Shown one piece after another: positions 21,931-33,312 of a stretch of DNA of 64,000 bases (within the stretch, counting starts at the first letter, position 1; each line of letters opens with the position of its first letter). The notes under the pieces were generated by a model that was not told the origin of the DNA, made no database searches, and saw only the letters and a program-made list of their open reading frames with translations. The translations under genes and the position numbers were made by a program. This stretch comes from Macrosoma leucophasiata (lineage: Eukaryota; Arthropoda; Insecta; Lepidoptera; Hedylidae): contig JAWQUS010000030.1 in the NCBI GenBank assembly GCA_036365455.1, positions 2,914,001 to 2,978,000 on the forward strand, in the 5' to 3' direction.

Positions 21931-23695
21931 AGCTTTACTGAGTAAGGAATATAATTATGTCGGTGGTGAACTGATCGATGTTTCCTATCATAAAAAATCA
22001 CTAGCTCTATTGGGACTATTGATTACGTCAAACGACTATTATAAATCTACTGAAATGTCATAATGAAATGTACAAGTTCATATATTTATATACAACATCT
22101 TCTATAACTTAGGATGAAACATTTTATAACCAATCTATATCAAGATACTGATTGATTTATTAACTGTCCCAGTGTGTTTAAAAAGTTGCCAATCGGTGGA
22201 TTAATAAAAATAGTGTCACAAACAAGTTGATCTTGTTCATCCCTTAATTGGCAACTGTTTTTTTGGTAATATGTGTTGGGTTGTTTCTTGGTTGGTACTT
22301 TCACGAATCAGAAGTAATTTTCATTAATCGACCATTCATCGTGAGTTAAAAATAAATCACTTTGACATTATATGTAACTCAATTTTAGATGAAAACTGTC
22401 GTAGATGTACATATACCTATTATTTAACGTACAACAATCACGCACTACAGTTGTTCCTCAATGTACATAGCTAATTAGAAAACTTTCAGGTGGAAATAGA
22501 CTTAACGAATTTAGCTACTAGTAGCGTGCCAAAAATTTTTTAACTGGCTAATTATGGTTTTGGGTATAAAGTTAAATAGACATGTAAAAATATATGTAAG
22601 TTAACTTGTAAGTTTTCGAGAAATCAGTCACTCGATGTTACAATGTGAACGCAATTATAAATTGTTTCACGTGGTTCATTTATTTTACATTTTGTAAATG
22701 AAATAGAACTATGGTTCGATATCATTCGACTAGTTGGTTTACTTTAAATGTAACCAAGTTAGGTATATGTAACTTTATTTTACACGAGTAACAATTTTAG
22801 TATATGTAGTTTAAGTGAATTGGTCTTAAATTATAGGTACTTAAATTATTTGTGCCTTTACGTACAAGTTTTGGTTTTAACGGAAGATTTTTCTTTCTTT
22901 CTCTATGTGTTACCTTTGAATTTGTCTTTATATGTAACCTTATTTTACGAGTAAATGAAATGTGTATGATCGCAAAGTTTGACGTATTTTCTGTAACTCT
23001 CCGAGTGTATTAAAGTTATAGATATACATATATTTTTATTCATAATAAACGTATAGTATTGTCTTCAACAACCTGGTTTCTGCCAAAGTAAACGTCACTT
23101 TCATTTATTATGAAATAATGAGAAACGGAATTGACGCATATTTTGTGAAATTGGAATCGGTGTTGCAAGACAAAACGGCCTCTTTGGAATTTATAAGCAA
23201 TAGAACACTTTTCATGAAAGTGTATAAAAAATAATCGTATATAAAAATAAATGTAACATAGCCGTCATTATTATAACGATAACTTCAAACTTATCCTGCC
23301 AATATAATATGTTATATTATTATGTGTGTGTATGAAGAATCTGTTAAGTAATGAGCTGATGTCAGATCTAAATATAAAAAACTTTTTATTTCTCTGTACC
23401 ACCTTTGTACCTGGCATTATTATGCCATCATTAAAACGAAATAGTAATTATGTTTAGAAGGTCGGTACAAAAAATTCTACAATGTTCATTACGAAATAGA
23501 TTATTGAAGCGATAATTTTTCCTGAATATTCTGACTAGTTCAACTGAATTATCTTTCTGTGCCTATCAAGGGCATAACACATATTATTTACTTACATATG
23601 CAAAATCTGAGTTCTCAACATAAAATGGGTTAAATTGGTCTAAAAGGAAACCACTTAAAAGCTTAATTTGTAGTAATAATATAATAATAAATCCC
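21931..23695. other. 3' flank of docking-protein gene, no gene seen
   Basis: AT-rich (likely 3' UTR at first). Several AATAAA-like motifs (for example near 23042 and 23247), so the polyadenylation site cannot be fixed. Confidence 0.45.
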
Positions 23696-23779
23696 GGTCA
23701 CCCATCGCACACCCGACCGCACCGTATATCGCTTAACCGAGTAGATAGCTTCCGATCTACTCCAGCCGCTGGGCCATGA
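23696..23779 (-). repeat. Family C (5S-derived SINE), head fragment
   Basis: Minus-strand copy of the 5S-like head: GGCCCAGCGGCTGGAGTAGA, TCGGTTAAGCG, GTGATGGGTGACCGG. Confidence 0.82.
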
Positions 23780-24226
23780 ATTTGTAGTAAATTTCAATTA
23801 AACATGGTAATAATTTGTTTTGAAAATTCTATTAAAAGCTGTTAAAAGCCGCCCATATCAACATATCTAAATCTACATTAGATTTCTGATTGTACTACAT
23901 GGGAACTGGTCATTTGACCACATGGTCACGTTATAGGGGTGTATTAAAAACTGTACTAATTTTGGATAAGCGAAGAATTACTGGCGTGACTGTACGTATA
24001 TAACATTTTGGATACCTACTTATATTGCTCTTTGATGCGAAATATTAAATTTACATAGGAAAAGGGTTTTCGGATAGAAATTATTTTGAATAATATCAGG
24101 TTTTGTTAATTACGCATATTTCGTCACATACCTACTTTAACAAAATATTTGGGAAATTTGATCGACATACCTTCATTATTTATTTTTCAATATTTCACAG
24201 GCGAAATTGTATTACACTAAATTAAA

Positions 24227-24742
24227 AAAAAAAATAGTTTTATGACATTTTGTAATGTATATCTATAGGTATACTTAATATCCTGCAAAAGTATTCATAA
24301 TGGAATTCGTTTTGGGTAACAACACATACGTGGAACTGTTTATTTCCCATTATTGAGATTTAAAATTTGGAAAAATAACAGAATTCAAATGGTGAGAAAG
24401 ACGCAAAATTGGGTACTTAAGCACTTACACAGTACTACTGGTCTCCATATATTATATTATATATAATATAATATGTAAGTATATTATATTACACAGTACT
24501 ACTGTATATTATATAATATATAATATAATACATGGAGACCAGTAGTACTGTGTAAGTGCTTAAGTACCCAATTTTGCGTCTTTCTCACCATTTGAATTCT
24601 GTTATTTTTCCAAATTTTAAATCTCAATAATGGGAAATAAACAGTTCCACGTATGTGTTGTTACCCAAAACGATTTCCATTATGAATACTTTTGCAGGAT
24701 ATTAAGTATACCATTACAAAATGTCATAAAACTATTTTTTTT
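24227..24742. repeat. Large near-perfect palindrome, ~516 bp
   Basis: Arms of ~245 bp are reverse complements (GACATTTTGTAATG outward, GACGCAAAATTGGGTACTTA inward), with an 8-bp indel and few substitutions, around an AT-rich core. No coding. Could be a foldback-type element or an inverted duplication; an assembly fold-back artefact is not excluded. Confidence 0.88.
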
Positions 24743-25209
24743 ATGAGATTACATTCTGAGCTGTTGCGGCATCAATGCAATAGAAAATAGAGAAATTGAC
24801 TCTACGGCAGCACCGCAGAGGCAGCACTGCCGGGTGCTGCCGAGTTCGGAATCGTACCTTTACCCAACCCTTGTTTGTTTGTGTACCTCAACAATCAAAA
24901 TCAAAATCGTAATGTGGCTAATATCTTAAGATGGCGGCGCTTTACTTCGTCGCCCAATATAACGATTAACTTATTAAATCCTTTAGCTAATAAAATTTTG
25001 TAAGTACGATAGATTTATAACTGATACATCAAACTGTGTCCCCCGTTATCAGTTTTATCGATAACCTGCTACTGAAGGAAATCTAAATACTAGAAATACC
25101 TACAATTTCGCCTATGAACTTACAGAGTGCTCGGAAGTTAATAGTCTAGTCAATTGGTGCGCGGTGACCATAGAGGATATTTATTCTTGAGGACAATTCA
25201 TAAACACTC

Positions 25210-25327
25210 CTAAGGGCTCCCACACATAACTGCGAATTCGCATCGCATAGCAAATATCTGCGAGCTTGCACAACATCGCCTGCGATGTGGCTTCGCATCG
25301 CATCGCAGTTTTGTGTGGCCGCCCTTA
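25210..25327. mobile_element. MITE family L, ~118 bp
   Basis: Termini CTAAGGGCTCCCACACATAA and, reversed, CTAAGGGCGGCCACACAAAA; both arms continue into TGCGA-rich inverted repeats. No clear duplication of the target. Confidence 0.7.
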
Positions 25328-25786
25328 GATAGATAGGTACCTACTTTGTTTATTTCCAGGTACCTGATTAAAAGAAACATAACTAAATAGTTCTATTGAA
25401 ATAAATGCTTTTTCTTGTTAATGTCAATTAGGTAACCAACACATAGTACATTTTTATGGGAATAGTGCTACAAAAACTTAAAGGTCTCATTGCAAATGCG
25501 TTGCTTATAAGCATTATTTGCTTTTGTCGATACTAACATAGTTATGTTTTGTATATTACCTCATCCTCCCCTATTTTTTGTTGTTTATTTGCCCATAAAT
25601 TGATTACTATTTAGTGTCCGTTAGAAAAACGCCATCTGTTTTACAATTTGATCATACCTTGTAAACGGGCATAAAGATTGAAGAGAGATTAATTGCAATG
25701 CAGAGTGATACGAGTAAGTATCGATACTTGACCACCGATACGGTATCGAATAAAAGTATCCATACCTCGAAGGTATCGCGTCCCCC

Positions 25787-26078
25787 CAAAGAGCAACTCG
25801 GCCCACCGGTCGCGGCGGACCGGAGGGGAGTAGCCATAGCGTGTATTACCGATGCAAAATAGTCTGTCATTTTTTGCGAGGGGAAATGCGTGCGACACAC
25901 ACGCACACTACAAAAATCGTCTATTACTACGAAACTCACACCTTGACTTTAACAAAATACAGAAACAATTTCACGCACACATTTAAACATCATGGCGACA
26001 GGCGTTAGATCATTTGGTCTTGTACTTTAACAGAGGGGAAAGCCTGCATATGGCTACTCCCCTCCGTGTTGCTCTATG
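25787..26078. mobile_element. MITE family G, 292 bp, with 8-bp target duplication
   Basis: Ends CAAAGAGCAAC and GTTGCTCTATG, longer imperfect inverted repeats with GGAGGGGAGTAGCCATA. Flanked by CGTCCCCC at 25779-25786 and 26079-26086. An 8-bp duplication fits hAT- or P-type transposition. Confidence 0.9.
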
Positions 26079-26262
26079 CGTCCCCCTAATCGGAAACCTA
26101 CATCAAATCGGCTAGTTTTTTTATGTCTAAGCAGGCACCTTTATTCTGTCACAACTCCCATCGTTATCCATGGGAACTAGGCCCTATGATACTTTAAAAA
26201 AATAACGCACGGTGAGAGAAAGAGACGGGGTTGTAAGCATTAATGAATATATCTTACTTTTT

Positions 26263-26555
26263 ACTGGTGGTAGAGCTCCAGTGACGGAGCTCGCGGGCGT
26301 AGGCACCACCGCATTACCTAATATACTTGCCGCTAAATGGTAGTGTTCAGCACTATCGTGTTCCGGTCAGGTGGTAATGTACGGCCCTGTAATTTCCGGC
26401 ACAGAGGCATAACACCCTTAGGCCTCAGGAGTGGTAACGCATCTGCATTTTGACCTTGGTCTTTGTGTGGGTGTCTATAGGCTGCAGTCATCACTTAACA
26501 TCAATGTGAACTGCATGCTTGTTTGCCACTTCCATTACATAAAAAAAAAAAAAAA
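26263..26555 (+). repeat. Family A element, full length
   Basis: One of the cleanest copies: ACTGGTGGTAGAGCTCCAGT to TCCATTACAT and a 15-A tail. Confidence 0.93.
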
Positions 26556-27558
26556 TGTCTGTTTCCATCTGCCTTCAGAGAAATAGAGTTGGAATAATAA
26601 TTATAATATCCTCAAGAATAAAATCCGAATAGTGGTCGCCAAGCTTATGGATTATTGCACTTTATTTGTTGATTGCACCTTATTGTTATGTCTGTGGAAA
26701 ACGAATCTTATGGTATTTGTTACGTTAAAATATTCGTTTGTATTTGTACTTAATTATTATTTCAGGGACATCCCTCAAATATCAGTTACTGCTACAGAAA
26801 ATACAAGGGTTGCTAACTGCTTATTAGGTTTTTTTTTTTCGAGTTATTGCTTTTTTAAAATAACCTATAAAATATAGTGCTACAAAATGTACATTTTGGT
26901 CCATGAAATGAATCGGGAAATTATTTTCGACGTCACTAGTGGCAAGAAATATTGAGTCGCGTTCAAATAATTTAAAAGAAAAATAATTAGTCCCCTGCTA
27001 ATTTATTTGTTATACAAAAGGCACATGCCTATTCTATATTCCCTTCTAATAGTGGAAAATCCTAAATACAATTAATTAATTTAAGTCTTTAATTTGAATA
27101 AATTACATTATAATTTTAATCAATTAGAGTCCAGTTGGTAACCCTAACAGTAACTGTCAATTGACATAACGGGACTTAACCTCAATTCAAAACTTGCACC
27201 TTTTTGTTGTACCATTTTTTTAATAACAGCTGAAGACAGTTTCAAAAGTACTATATTTTGTATTGCACATTATGTTGACATTTATTTTCACAAATACAAT
27301 AATCCACACGGACGCCATGATTTTCGTTTTGTAAGATGAACAATATATATTGAGTGTTGGTACATTTATGTAAGGAAAAAATATTTTCTTATGATCTTTA
27401 CGTTGCTATTAAATATTTTAACTTTTGTAGCTTTCATCGCAACTGAAAGGAAATATAGTGCATTTCAAAATGAAGTATGTTTTTATTTTAATTTACCCAT
27501 TGAATACCCTTATCTAAATAAGAAATAGGTGCGTTCCTTACTACAACTTCAGAACTTT
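26556..27558. other. Intergenic, nothing recognised
   Basis: AT-rich, no gene or repeat found. Confidence 0.5.
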
Positions 27559-27714
27559 TTAGTACCACGAAGTTTGGTAATGTGCCCGGAGATGTCAACA
27601 GGCTCGCCACCTGTTACATGGGCCAAAAACGTAACCGGCGAATCGTGGGTATTTGCATGTATGCTTGAATGCATGCATTTACCCCTGTTATTTTATTACA
27701 GGCGTGAAGTTACT
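27559..27714 (+). repeat. Family B SINE, 3' part
   Basis: From AGTACCACGAAGTTTGGTAA to TTACAGGCGTGAAGTTAC, with a small internal change near the end. Confidence 0.85.
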
Positions 27715-27767
27715 TTAACTTCAAAACAATATAAAATTACATATTGTTATTGCTATATGCTAGTGAA

Positions 27768-27890
27768 ATGACAGTTGCAAATAAGCATGCAGTTCACATA
27801 GATGGTAAGTGAATACTGCAGCCTATAGACATCTTCACAAAAACTGGAGGTAATATGCAAACGCCTTGCCATCCGTGAAGCCTATTTTAG
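27768..27890 (-). repeat. Family A fragment, tail end
   Basis: CATGCAGTTCACAT.GATG and CTGCAGCCTATAGACA, then decays. Confidence 0.7.
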
Positions 27891-27899
27891 TTTTATCGT

Positions 27900-28325
27900 C
27901 AGAAATATCAAATATTTGTAGGGCCTACAGATATTTGTTGCAGATCTGGTTTTTTGTGTACAGCAGACCTAACGACACGGATTGTACCCTGTGTGCGCAT
28001 TTTAATGTGAACTGTATTCTTATTTTCCTCTTCATAAGCTGCAGTCAACAACCAGACCCACGACAAACATTTGTAGGTCATACAGATATTTATCCTGATG
28101 CGAGAATCGAACCTGCCACCTTCAGATCACAATTTTTTTTATACGCTTACACTCACAGCCCCACGCTAGGTATAAACCTGTGTCGTGGGTGCTGTTATAC
28201 ACAACACAAACACCCAGACCCGAAACAAATATCTGCGGGCCATACAAATATTTGTCCCGGTGCGGGGATCGAACCCGCGACCGATGAAACGGTTGTCTCA
28301 CACTGTTGGACTAACCGGGTCAGTA
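27900..28325 (-). repeat. Two family D tRNA-derived SINE copies in a row
   Basis: The right copy (28146-28325) has, on the minus strand, the head GGTTAGTCCAACAGTGTGAG and B box CGGGTTCGATCCCCGC, then the AATATTTGTATGGCCCGCAG body and GTCGTGGGTGCTGT block. The left copy is older and more diverged. Confidence 0.75.
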
Positions 28326-28517
28326 ATAATTAACCCAAACGGGTCGGCAAAGATAGTATCGCAGAGTTGTTACGCTATTATAAGGTACATTGAAAATACA
28401 TTACGATTCATAGATGTATGGCAATGTATCTTCGGCAATAAAAGCATAGTAATACAACACCAGTAGGCAAATAATGCCGATATGATACTCCTACGTCTTA
28501 TACAAACTCAATTCCAA

Positions 28518-28549
28518 TATAAAAAGGGTATCGTAGCCCCTTTTCTTCA
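28518..28549 (+). promoter_or_regulatory. Trissin core promoter: TATA box and initiator
   Basis: TATAAAAA at 28518 and a TCATTC-type initiator with A at 28549, exactly 31 bp apart, the spacing of insect TATA/Inr promoters. Predicted 5' UTR ~69 nt. Confidence 0.75.
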
Positions 28550-28617
28550 TTCCAATCTCAACACAGCAAGTTTCAACTCCGACTCAACAACAGACAAGGT
28601 GCTAACCGGAGGCAAAC

Positions 28618-28657
28618 ATGTTGAAAATAACCACCATGGTTTTATTAGTCTTAATTG
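28618..28657 (+). CDS. Trissin exon 1: signal peptide start
   Basis: ATG preceded by GGCAAAC; 13 codons plus one base, donor GTAAGT. The only ATG in a good context downstream of the predicted start site. Confidence 0.88.
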
Positions 28658-31600
28658 GTAAGTAATAAATAAATATTTTACTATGATTATCAGAATCTAC
28701 CCATATACATACGTATAGCGTCGCGACCAGGGGTGCGACCGCCTGTCGACATTGCTGTCGTCATTTTTTTTTTTTTTTTTTTTGTAATAAAAGTGGCAAA
28801 CAAGCATGCAGTTCACATTGATGTTAAGTGATGACTGCAGCCTATAGACAGCCACACAATGACCAGAGGTCTAAATGCAGATGCGCTGCCACTCCTGAGG
28901 CCTAAGGTGTTATGGCCTCTGTGCCTGAAATTACAGGGCCGTACATTACCACCTGACCGGAACACGATAGTGCTGAACACTACCATTTAGCGGCAAGTAT
29001 ATTAGGTAATGCGGTGGTGCCTACGCCCGCGAGCTCCGTCACTGGAGCTCTACCACCAGTAAACTACCATTGTCATTGCTGTCAAATTTTAAAGTCTATT
29101 TTAACTTTAACTAAATAACATTAATCGAAATAATCTACCATCATCGCTTGTTTATCGCCTACGAAAACGAGAATATTAATCAGATTATCAATACTACTTT
29201 TAAAGGAGCTACAAATCGACATGAAAATTTGACAGCAATGACAATGTCAGCAGTAATACAGATAGGCGGTAGCACCCCTGGCGGCGTGTCGACCCCACCG
29301 CCCACTAGCGATAGAATCTTCTTCTACTGGAAAAGAATTCTTCCACTAGTGCAGTCAGTCAACCGGACAATAGCGGCTTAACGATTTCAATGGGGCGGTA
29401 GTAAGTGGAATAACGCAAGATGGGCAGCAGCGTCCCGCGATAAAACTACTAGGGTTGCTGAGGATTCCTCTTCCTCTTCCTCCTAATGAAGAAGTTCCGC
29501 AATATTTTGGGACCCTCAACCGTTTCCGCATCCTCAAAAATTAAAATAAAAAAATCCTCTTCCGCTACCGCTTCCTCAAAATTTAAGAGGAATTTATGAG
29601 GAATTTTGTTGCGCATGCGCGTCGCGTATCGATGGCAACGCACACGCCGCAGCGCGGTGCCAGGCCGAACAGGCGAGCGAGACCTGACCCGAGAAAATAA
29701 AAAAGCCTTTTATTAATTTCTTATTCACTATCAGTTACATTTTTTATGTGATCACATGCAACATTAATTCCTTTTTAAATTATTTTATTTTATTTAAAAA
29801 AAACCCAAAAATAATAATAATAATAGGTTGGGGAAAAAGTCTTTTCGCATTATAGTATGTATGAACTTGTAATAAAATCTCTTTGGCTGTAGTATTTGTA
29901 TCTGGCTGGTTTTGGTATCATTGAAAGTTAAAATGTTAAAGAACATAATTCCAAATTCAGATTAGGCAAATGTGTGACTTTCATTTGTTTTTCGTACTGT
30001 AAAGATGATTGAATCTAATGAAGAAATTCGATACATTTTAAAATTTTACTACAAAAAAGGTAAAAATGCAACGCAAACCGCGAAAAAAAATTGCGATGTT
30101 TATGGACCTAGTGCAGTGTCTGTGAGAGTAGCACAAATTTTGTTTAAGCGTTTTCAATCCGGAAATTTTGATGTCAAAGATGCACCTCGCTCTGGTCGCC
30201 CTATTACGGATAAAATGGATGCCATTTTTGAAAAAGTGGAGCAAGATCGACTTAGCAGTAGTTACGACGTAGCTGAAGAACTAAAAATTGATCACAAAAC
30301 AGTTTTGGCGCATTTGAAAAAAGCTGGGTACAAAAAAAATCTCGTTATTTGGGTACCTCACGAGCTCACTGAAAGAAACCTAATGAACCGTGTACTCATT
30401 TGTGATTCTTTATTACGACGTAATGAAACCGAATCATTTTTGAAGAAGCTGATAACTGGTGATGAAAAGTGGATCACGTACGACAAGAACGTGCGAAAAA
30501 GGTCGTGGTCAAAGGCCGGTCAGGCTTCACAGACTGTGGCAAAACCGGGGTTAACTCGCAATAAGGTGATGTTGTGTGTGTGGTGGGATTGGAAGGGCAT
30601 TATTCATTATGAGCTATTACCACCAGGCAGGACTATCGATTCTGAACTCTACTGCGAACAACTGATGAGATTAAAGCAAGAAGTTGAGAGAAAGCGGCCG
30701 GAATTGATCAACAGAAGGGGTGTGGTGTTTCATAATGATAACGCTAGACCTCACACATCTATAGCCACTCAGCAAAAATTAAGAGAGTTTGGCTGGGAGG
30801 TGTTAATGCATCCGCCGTATAGTCCTGACCTTGCACCTTCAGATTTCCACCTGTATCGGTCTCTTCAGAATTCTTTATGCAATGTTAGGTTAACATCACG
30901 AGAGGACTGCCAAATCCACTTGTCGCGGTATTTTGATGAGAAGTCCCAAAATTTTTATAGCAATGGGATCATGTCCCTACCTACAAGATGGCAAAAGGTT
31001 ATCGAACAAAATGGTACATACATAGTTTAGTTAAATTTAAATAAACTATATTAAAAAATGTTTTGAATTATCTTCAAAAATGCGAAGAAACTTTTTCCCC
31101 AACCTAATAATATGTGTATATTGTTATGACTTTTAATTTTTGTATCCAAAATTTCCTTTCTTTTGTATTGCGCCACCAATTTTCGTTTTCCACACAACCT
31201 TATGGTTGACTGGTATAGAATGCTTTCTAGCATTAAGTCCGCCTCATGTACGCTCAATGTGCACGAAAGTTTTCACGCCACATACAAAATTTTTTATTCC
31301 AAAAAATACACGTGATGTTAGGTAGAGGTTTATCTAAAACTTCACCACGTATCACCAAGGGGGTGGAGGGGGGTCAAAACGACGCTAAAAACATCACTTG
31401 ATTGATGGACGGCCCCTTAAGTCAAGCGTGGCGATTATGGCAAATCCCACTTATGTGGAGGCTTTGGTCCAGCAGTAGACATTTTTTTTTATGTAATGGA
31501 AATGGCAAACAAGCATGCAGTTCACATTGACGTTTAGTAATGACTGCAGCCTATAGACACATTAGACACTTACACAAAGACCAAGGTCAAAATTCAGATG

Positions 31601-33312
31601 CGTTACCACTCCTGAGGCGTAAGGTGTTATGCTTCTGTGCCGGCAATTACAGGGCCGTACATTACCACCTGACCGGAACACGATAGTGCTGAACACACCA
31701 TTTAGCAAGAATATTAGGTAATGCAGTGGTGCGTACGCCCGCGAGGCCCGTCACTGGAGCTCTACCAGTAGTGTTCCGGTTACATGGTAATATATGGCCC
31801 TGTAATATCTATCACAGAGACATAACAGTAAATATTTATAACTTACTAGCTGTTGCCTGCGGCTTCGTCCCGCGTGGATGTCGTTTTATAAATAACTAAG
31901 TAGCCTGTGTTCTTTCTCAAAGTCAGCTCTATCTCTGTACCAAATTTCATTAAAATCGATTCAGTCGTTTGGACGTGAAAAGGTAACAGACAGACAGACA
32001 GACAGAGTTAACTTAGTACATTAGTGATGATATATCCATCAATAGGTACTCTCTGGGCGGCCCGTATTTCCTGCAAATCCTGCGGGCAGGAGTGCGCTTC
32101 GGCGTGCGGCACCAGGTACTTCAGATCCTGTTGCTTCAACTACCTGAGGAGGAAGCGAGGGTCTGATGATGTTCAGGTAACTCACCCGCTCTATCTCTAC
32201 TTACTAAGTATAAAAATGTGCTATGTCCACGCTTTACTGAGCAATTATGTGACCTCATTTCTATATTACCCGAAGGGGTAAGCAGAAGTAAATGCATGCA
32301 TTCAAGCATACATGCAAACACGATTCGCCAACTACTGCTCATCTTCGACGGCTTCAATTAGCAGTAGTTTTAGTGATGGAGCTCGCGAGCGTAAGCACAA
32401 CCGCATTAAGTACCTAATCTACAGACATAACACCTTAGCCCTCAAGAGTGGCAACGCACCTACATTGAAATCTCTGGTTTCATGCCTACATAAAACCAGA
32501 CCTACATGAAACGGCTACAGTATTACTCACCAATGTACACTGTATGCTTGTTTGCCACTTCATGACAAAATAAATACATTTCAGCCGGTGGCCAGCCTAT
32601 TGACATCTCCGGGCTCATGGGCCAAACCGAAACCGGCCAATCGTGGACGTTTGCAATTTGCATGTATGCCATAATTTAATCTTGTGGTATTTGCATGTTG
32701 CATGCATTTACCGAAGCGCGCATGGCCCAGCGGCTCGCGTAGATCGTAACCGATCTTCTCGGTTAAGCATTACGGGCGCGGTCGGATGTGTGATGGGTGA
32801 CCGCTAGTGTCAAATTAAAATGCGCGTTTCCATGCTTCGGAGGGCACGTTAAGCCGTCGGTCCCGGTTGCTATCGATAGATAGCAGTCGTTAAACCTTGT
32901 CGGAGGCCTTATGGGCGGTTTGAAAACATCTGACAGCAGGTTGGAGCAGCGTGGTGGAGCAAGCTCCAGGCCTCCCCCCAAAGAAGGGTAGAGACTCGTG
33001 CCCAGCAGTGGGACGTATAATGGGTTGCCATTATTATTATTATTATGCATTTACCTCCTCCTACCCTTTCGGTGAATAAAGGCCTGAAGTAACGTAGCTG
33101 TATATTATTTACCTATTGTAGGTATACATAATAAACAGATTAAAATATTCTTCAAGGTCATTCGTGAGCCAAAATCGGGCATCCAAGAAGACTTGCCTTT
33201 TGTTTATGCAGAAGATTACCCTGAAGATTGGTTGCAAGTCATCTCTGGTGGCAAGGATACCCTGGACAATTCACACCACATCAGAGACATCGTCAGCAGT
33301 TCAAATATTTAA
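28618..33312 (+). CDS. Trissin neuropeptide precursor
   Basis: Three exons (28618-28657, 32046-32176, 33157-33312) join in phases 1 and 0 to encode 108 residues. A hydrophobic signal peptide (MLKITTMVLLVLIG-TLWAA) is followed directly by the mature peptide: six cysteines spaced C-x2-C-x3-C-x3-C-x7-C-C, containing GQECASACGTRYF and CCFNYL, then the basic processing site RRKR. This cysteine frame and the CASACGT and CCFNYL blocks match Drosophila trissin, the ligand of the trissin receptor (a GPCR), with three disulfides in the secreted peptide. The rest (exon 3) is an acidic follower peptide without a second peptide copy. Intron 1 carries a full mariner; intron 2 carries SINEs. A TATA promoter precedes it and AATAAA motifs follow. 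Confidence 0.94.
28764..29060 (-). repeat. Family A element, full length
   Basis: Long T-run at the left, complete body, CTACCACCAGT head at the right. Lies in trissin intron 1. Confidence 0.92.
29826..31104 (+). mobile_element. Mariner transposon, complete, 1279 bp
   Basis: Terminal inverted repeats GGTTGGGGAAAAAGT.T.TTC extend to GCATT with two mismatches over 27 bp. Both ends abut TA (29824-29825 and 31105-31106), the TA target duplication of Tc1/mariner. Encloses a full transposase. Located in trissin intron 1 in the same orientation. Confidence 0.95.
30005..31030 (+). CDS. Mariner transposase, 341 aa, apparently intact
   Basis: Catalyses cut-and-paste transposition at TA sites. N-terminal helix-turn-helix region (residues ~1-110), linker motif WVPHEL (116-121), then the catalytic triad D153 (TGDEKW), D245 (HNDNARPH) and D280 (SPDLAPSDFHL). 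There are 34 residues between the second and third Asp, the mariner-type D,D34D signature. Length is normal for mariner, with no stop or frameshift, so the source was recently active. The ATG lies 180 bp inside the left end, as usual. Subfamily not assigned. Confidence 0.96.
   Translation: MIESNEEIRYILKFYYKKGKNATQTAKKNCDVYGPSAVSVRVAQILFKRFQSGNFDVKDAPRSGRPITDKMDAIFEKVEQDRLSSSYDVAEELKIDHKTVLAHLKKAGYKKNLVIWVPHELTERNLMNRVLICDSLLRRNETESFLKKLITGDEKWITYDKNVRKRSWSKAGQASQTVAKPGLTRNKVMLCVWWDWKGIIHYELLPPGRTIDSELYCEQLMRLKQEVERKRPELINRRGVVFHNDNARPHTSIATQQKLREFGWEVLMHPPYSPDLAPSDFHLYRSLQNSLCNVRLTSREDCQIHLSRYFDEKSQNFYSNGIMSLPTRWQKVIEQNGTYIV
31492..31769 (-). repeat. Family A element, near full length
   Basis: T-run and ATGTAATGGAAATGGCAAAC at the left, head at the right; a second short piece in the other orientation follows to ~31830. 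Confidence 0.85.
31846..32007 (-). mobile_element. Lep1-like Helitron copy
   Basis: Minus-strand CTAG terminus with GCGGGACGAAGCCGCAGGC hairpin region, the ACCAAATTTCATTAAAAT body and a (GACA)n tract at the right. It ends ~38 bp before trissin exon 2. Confidence 0.78.
32046..32176 (+). CDS. Trissin exon 2: end of signal peptide and mature six-cysteine peptide
   Basis: Acceptor CCATCAATAG lacks a strong pyrimidine tract; donor GTAACT. Begins by completing a split Gly codon. Encodes SCKSCGQECASACGTRYF..., all six cysteines and the RRKR cleavage site. Confidence 0.93.
32274..32333 (-). repeat. Family B SINE fragment
   Basis: GAAGGGGTAAGCAGAAGTAA and AAGCATACATGCAAACAC.GATTCGCC, the reversed 3' body. 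Confidence 0.7.
32353..32576 (+). repeat. Family A element, degenerate
   Basis: Head decayed (TAGTTTTAGTGATGGAGCTC), internal deletion, tail GCTTGTTTGCCACTTCATGAC. Confidence 0.65.
32579..33096 (+). repeat. Family B SINE split by a family C insertion
   Basis: 5' part ends GCATGCATTTACC at 32712; 3' part resumes at 33046 with ATGCATTTACC and ends at CCTGAAGTAACGTA. Confidence 0.82.
32713..33044 (+). repeat. Family C 5S rRNA-derived SINE with 11-bp target duplication
   Basis: Head GCGCATGGCCCAGCGG, then TCGGTTAAGCATTACGGGCG and GTGATGGGTGACCGCTAG, which follow the order and spacing of the 5S rRNA internal promoter (A box region, C box region). The body ends in CCCAGCAGTGGGACGTATAA and (ATT)n. 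Flanked by ATGCATTTACC at 32702-32712 and 33045-33055. Confidence 0.9.
33157..33312 (+). CDS. Trissin exon 3: follower peptide
   Basis: Acceptor TTCTTCAAG, phase 0. Encodes VIREPKSGIQEDLPF... to TAA; acidic, no cysteine, no further dibasic-bounded peptide. Confidence 0.85.
   Translation, partial: VIREPKSGIQEDLPFVYAEDYPEDWLQVISGGKDTLDNSHHIRDIVSSSNI

Noticed and set aside
25621..25939. Three overlapping minus-strand frames up to 95 codons
   Set aside because: They cover the MITE family G copy and its flank; similar frames occur in the other copy at 61836-62057.
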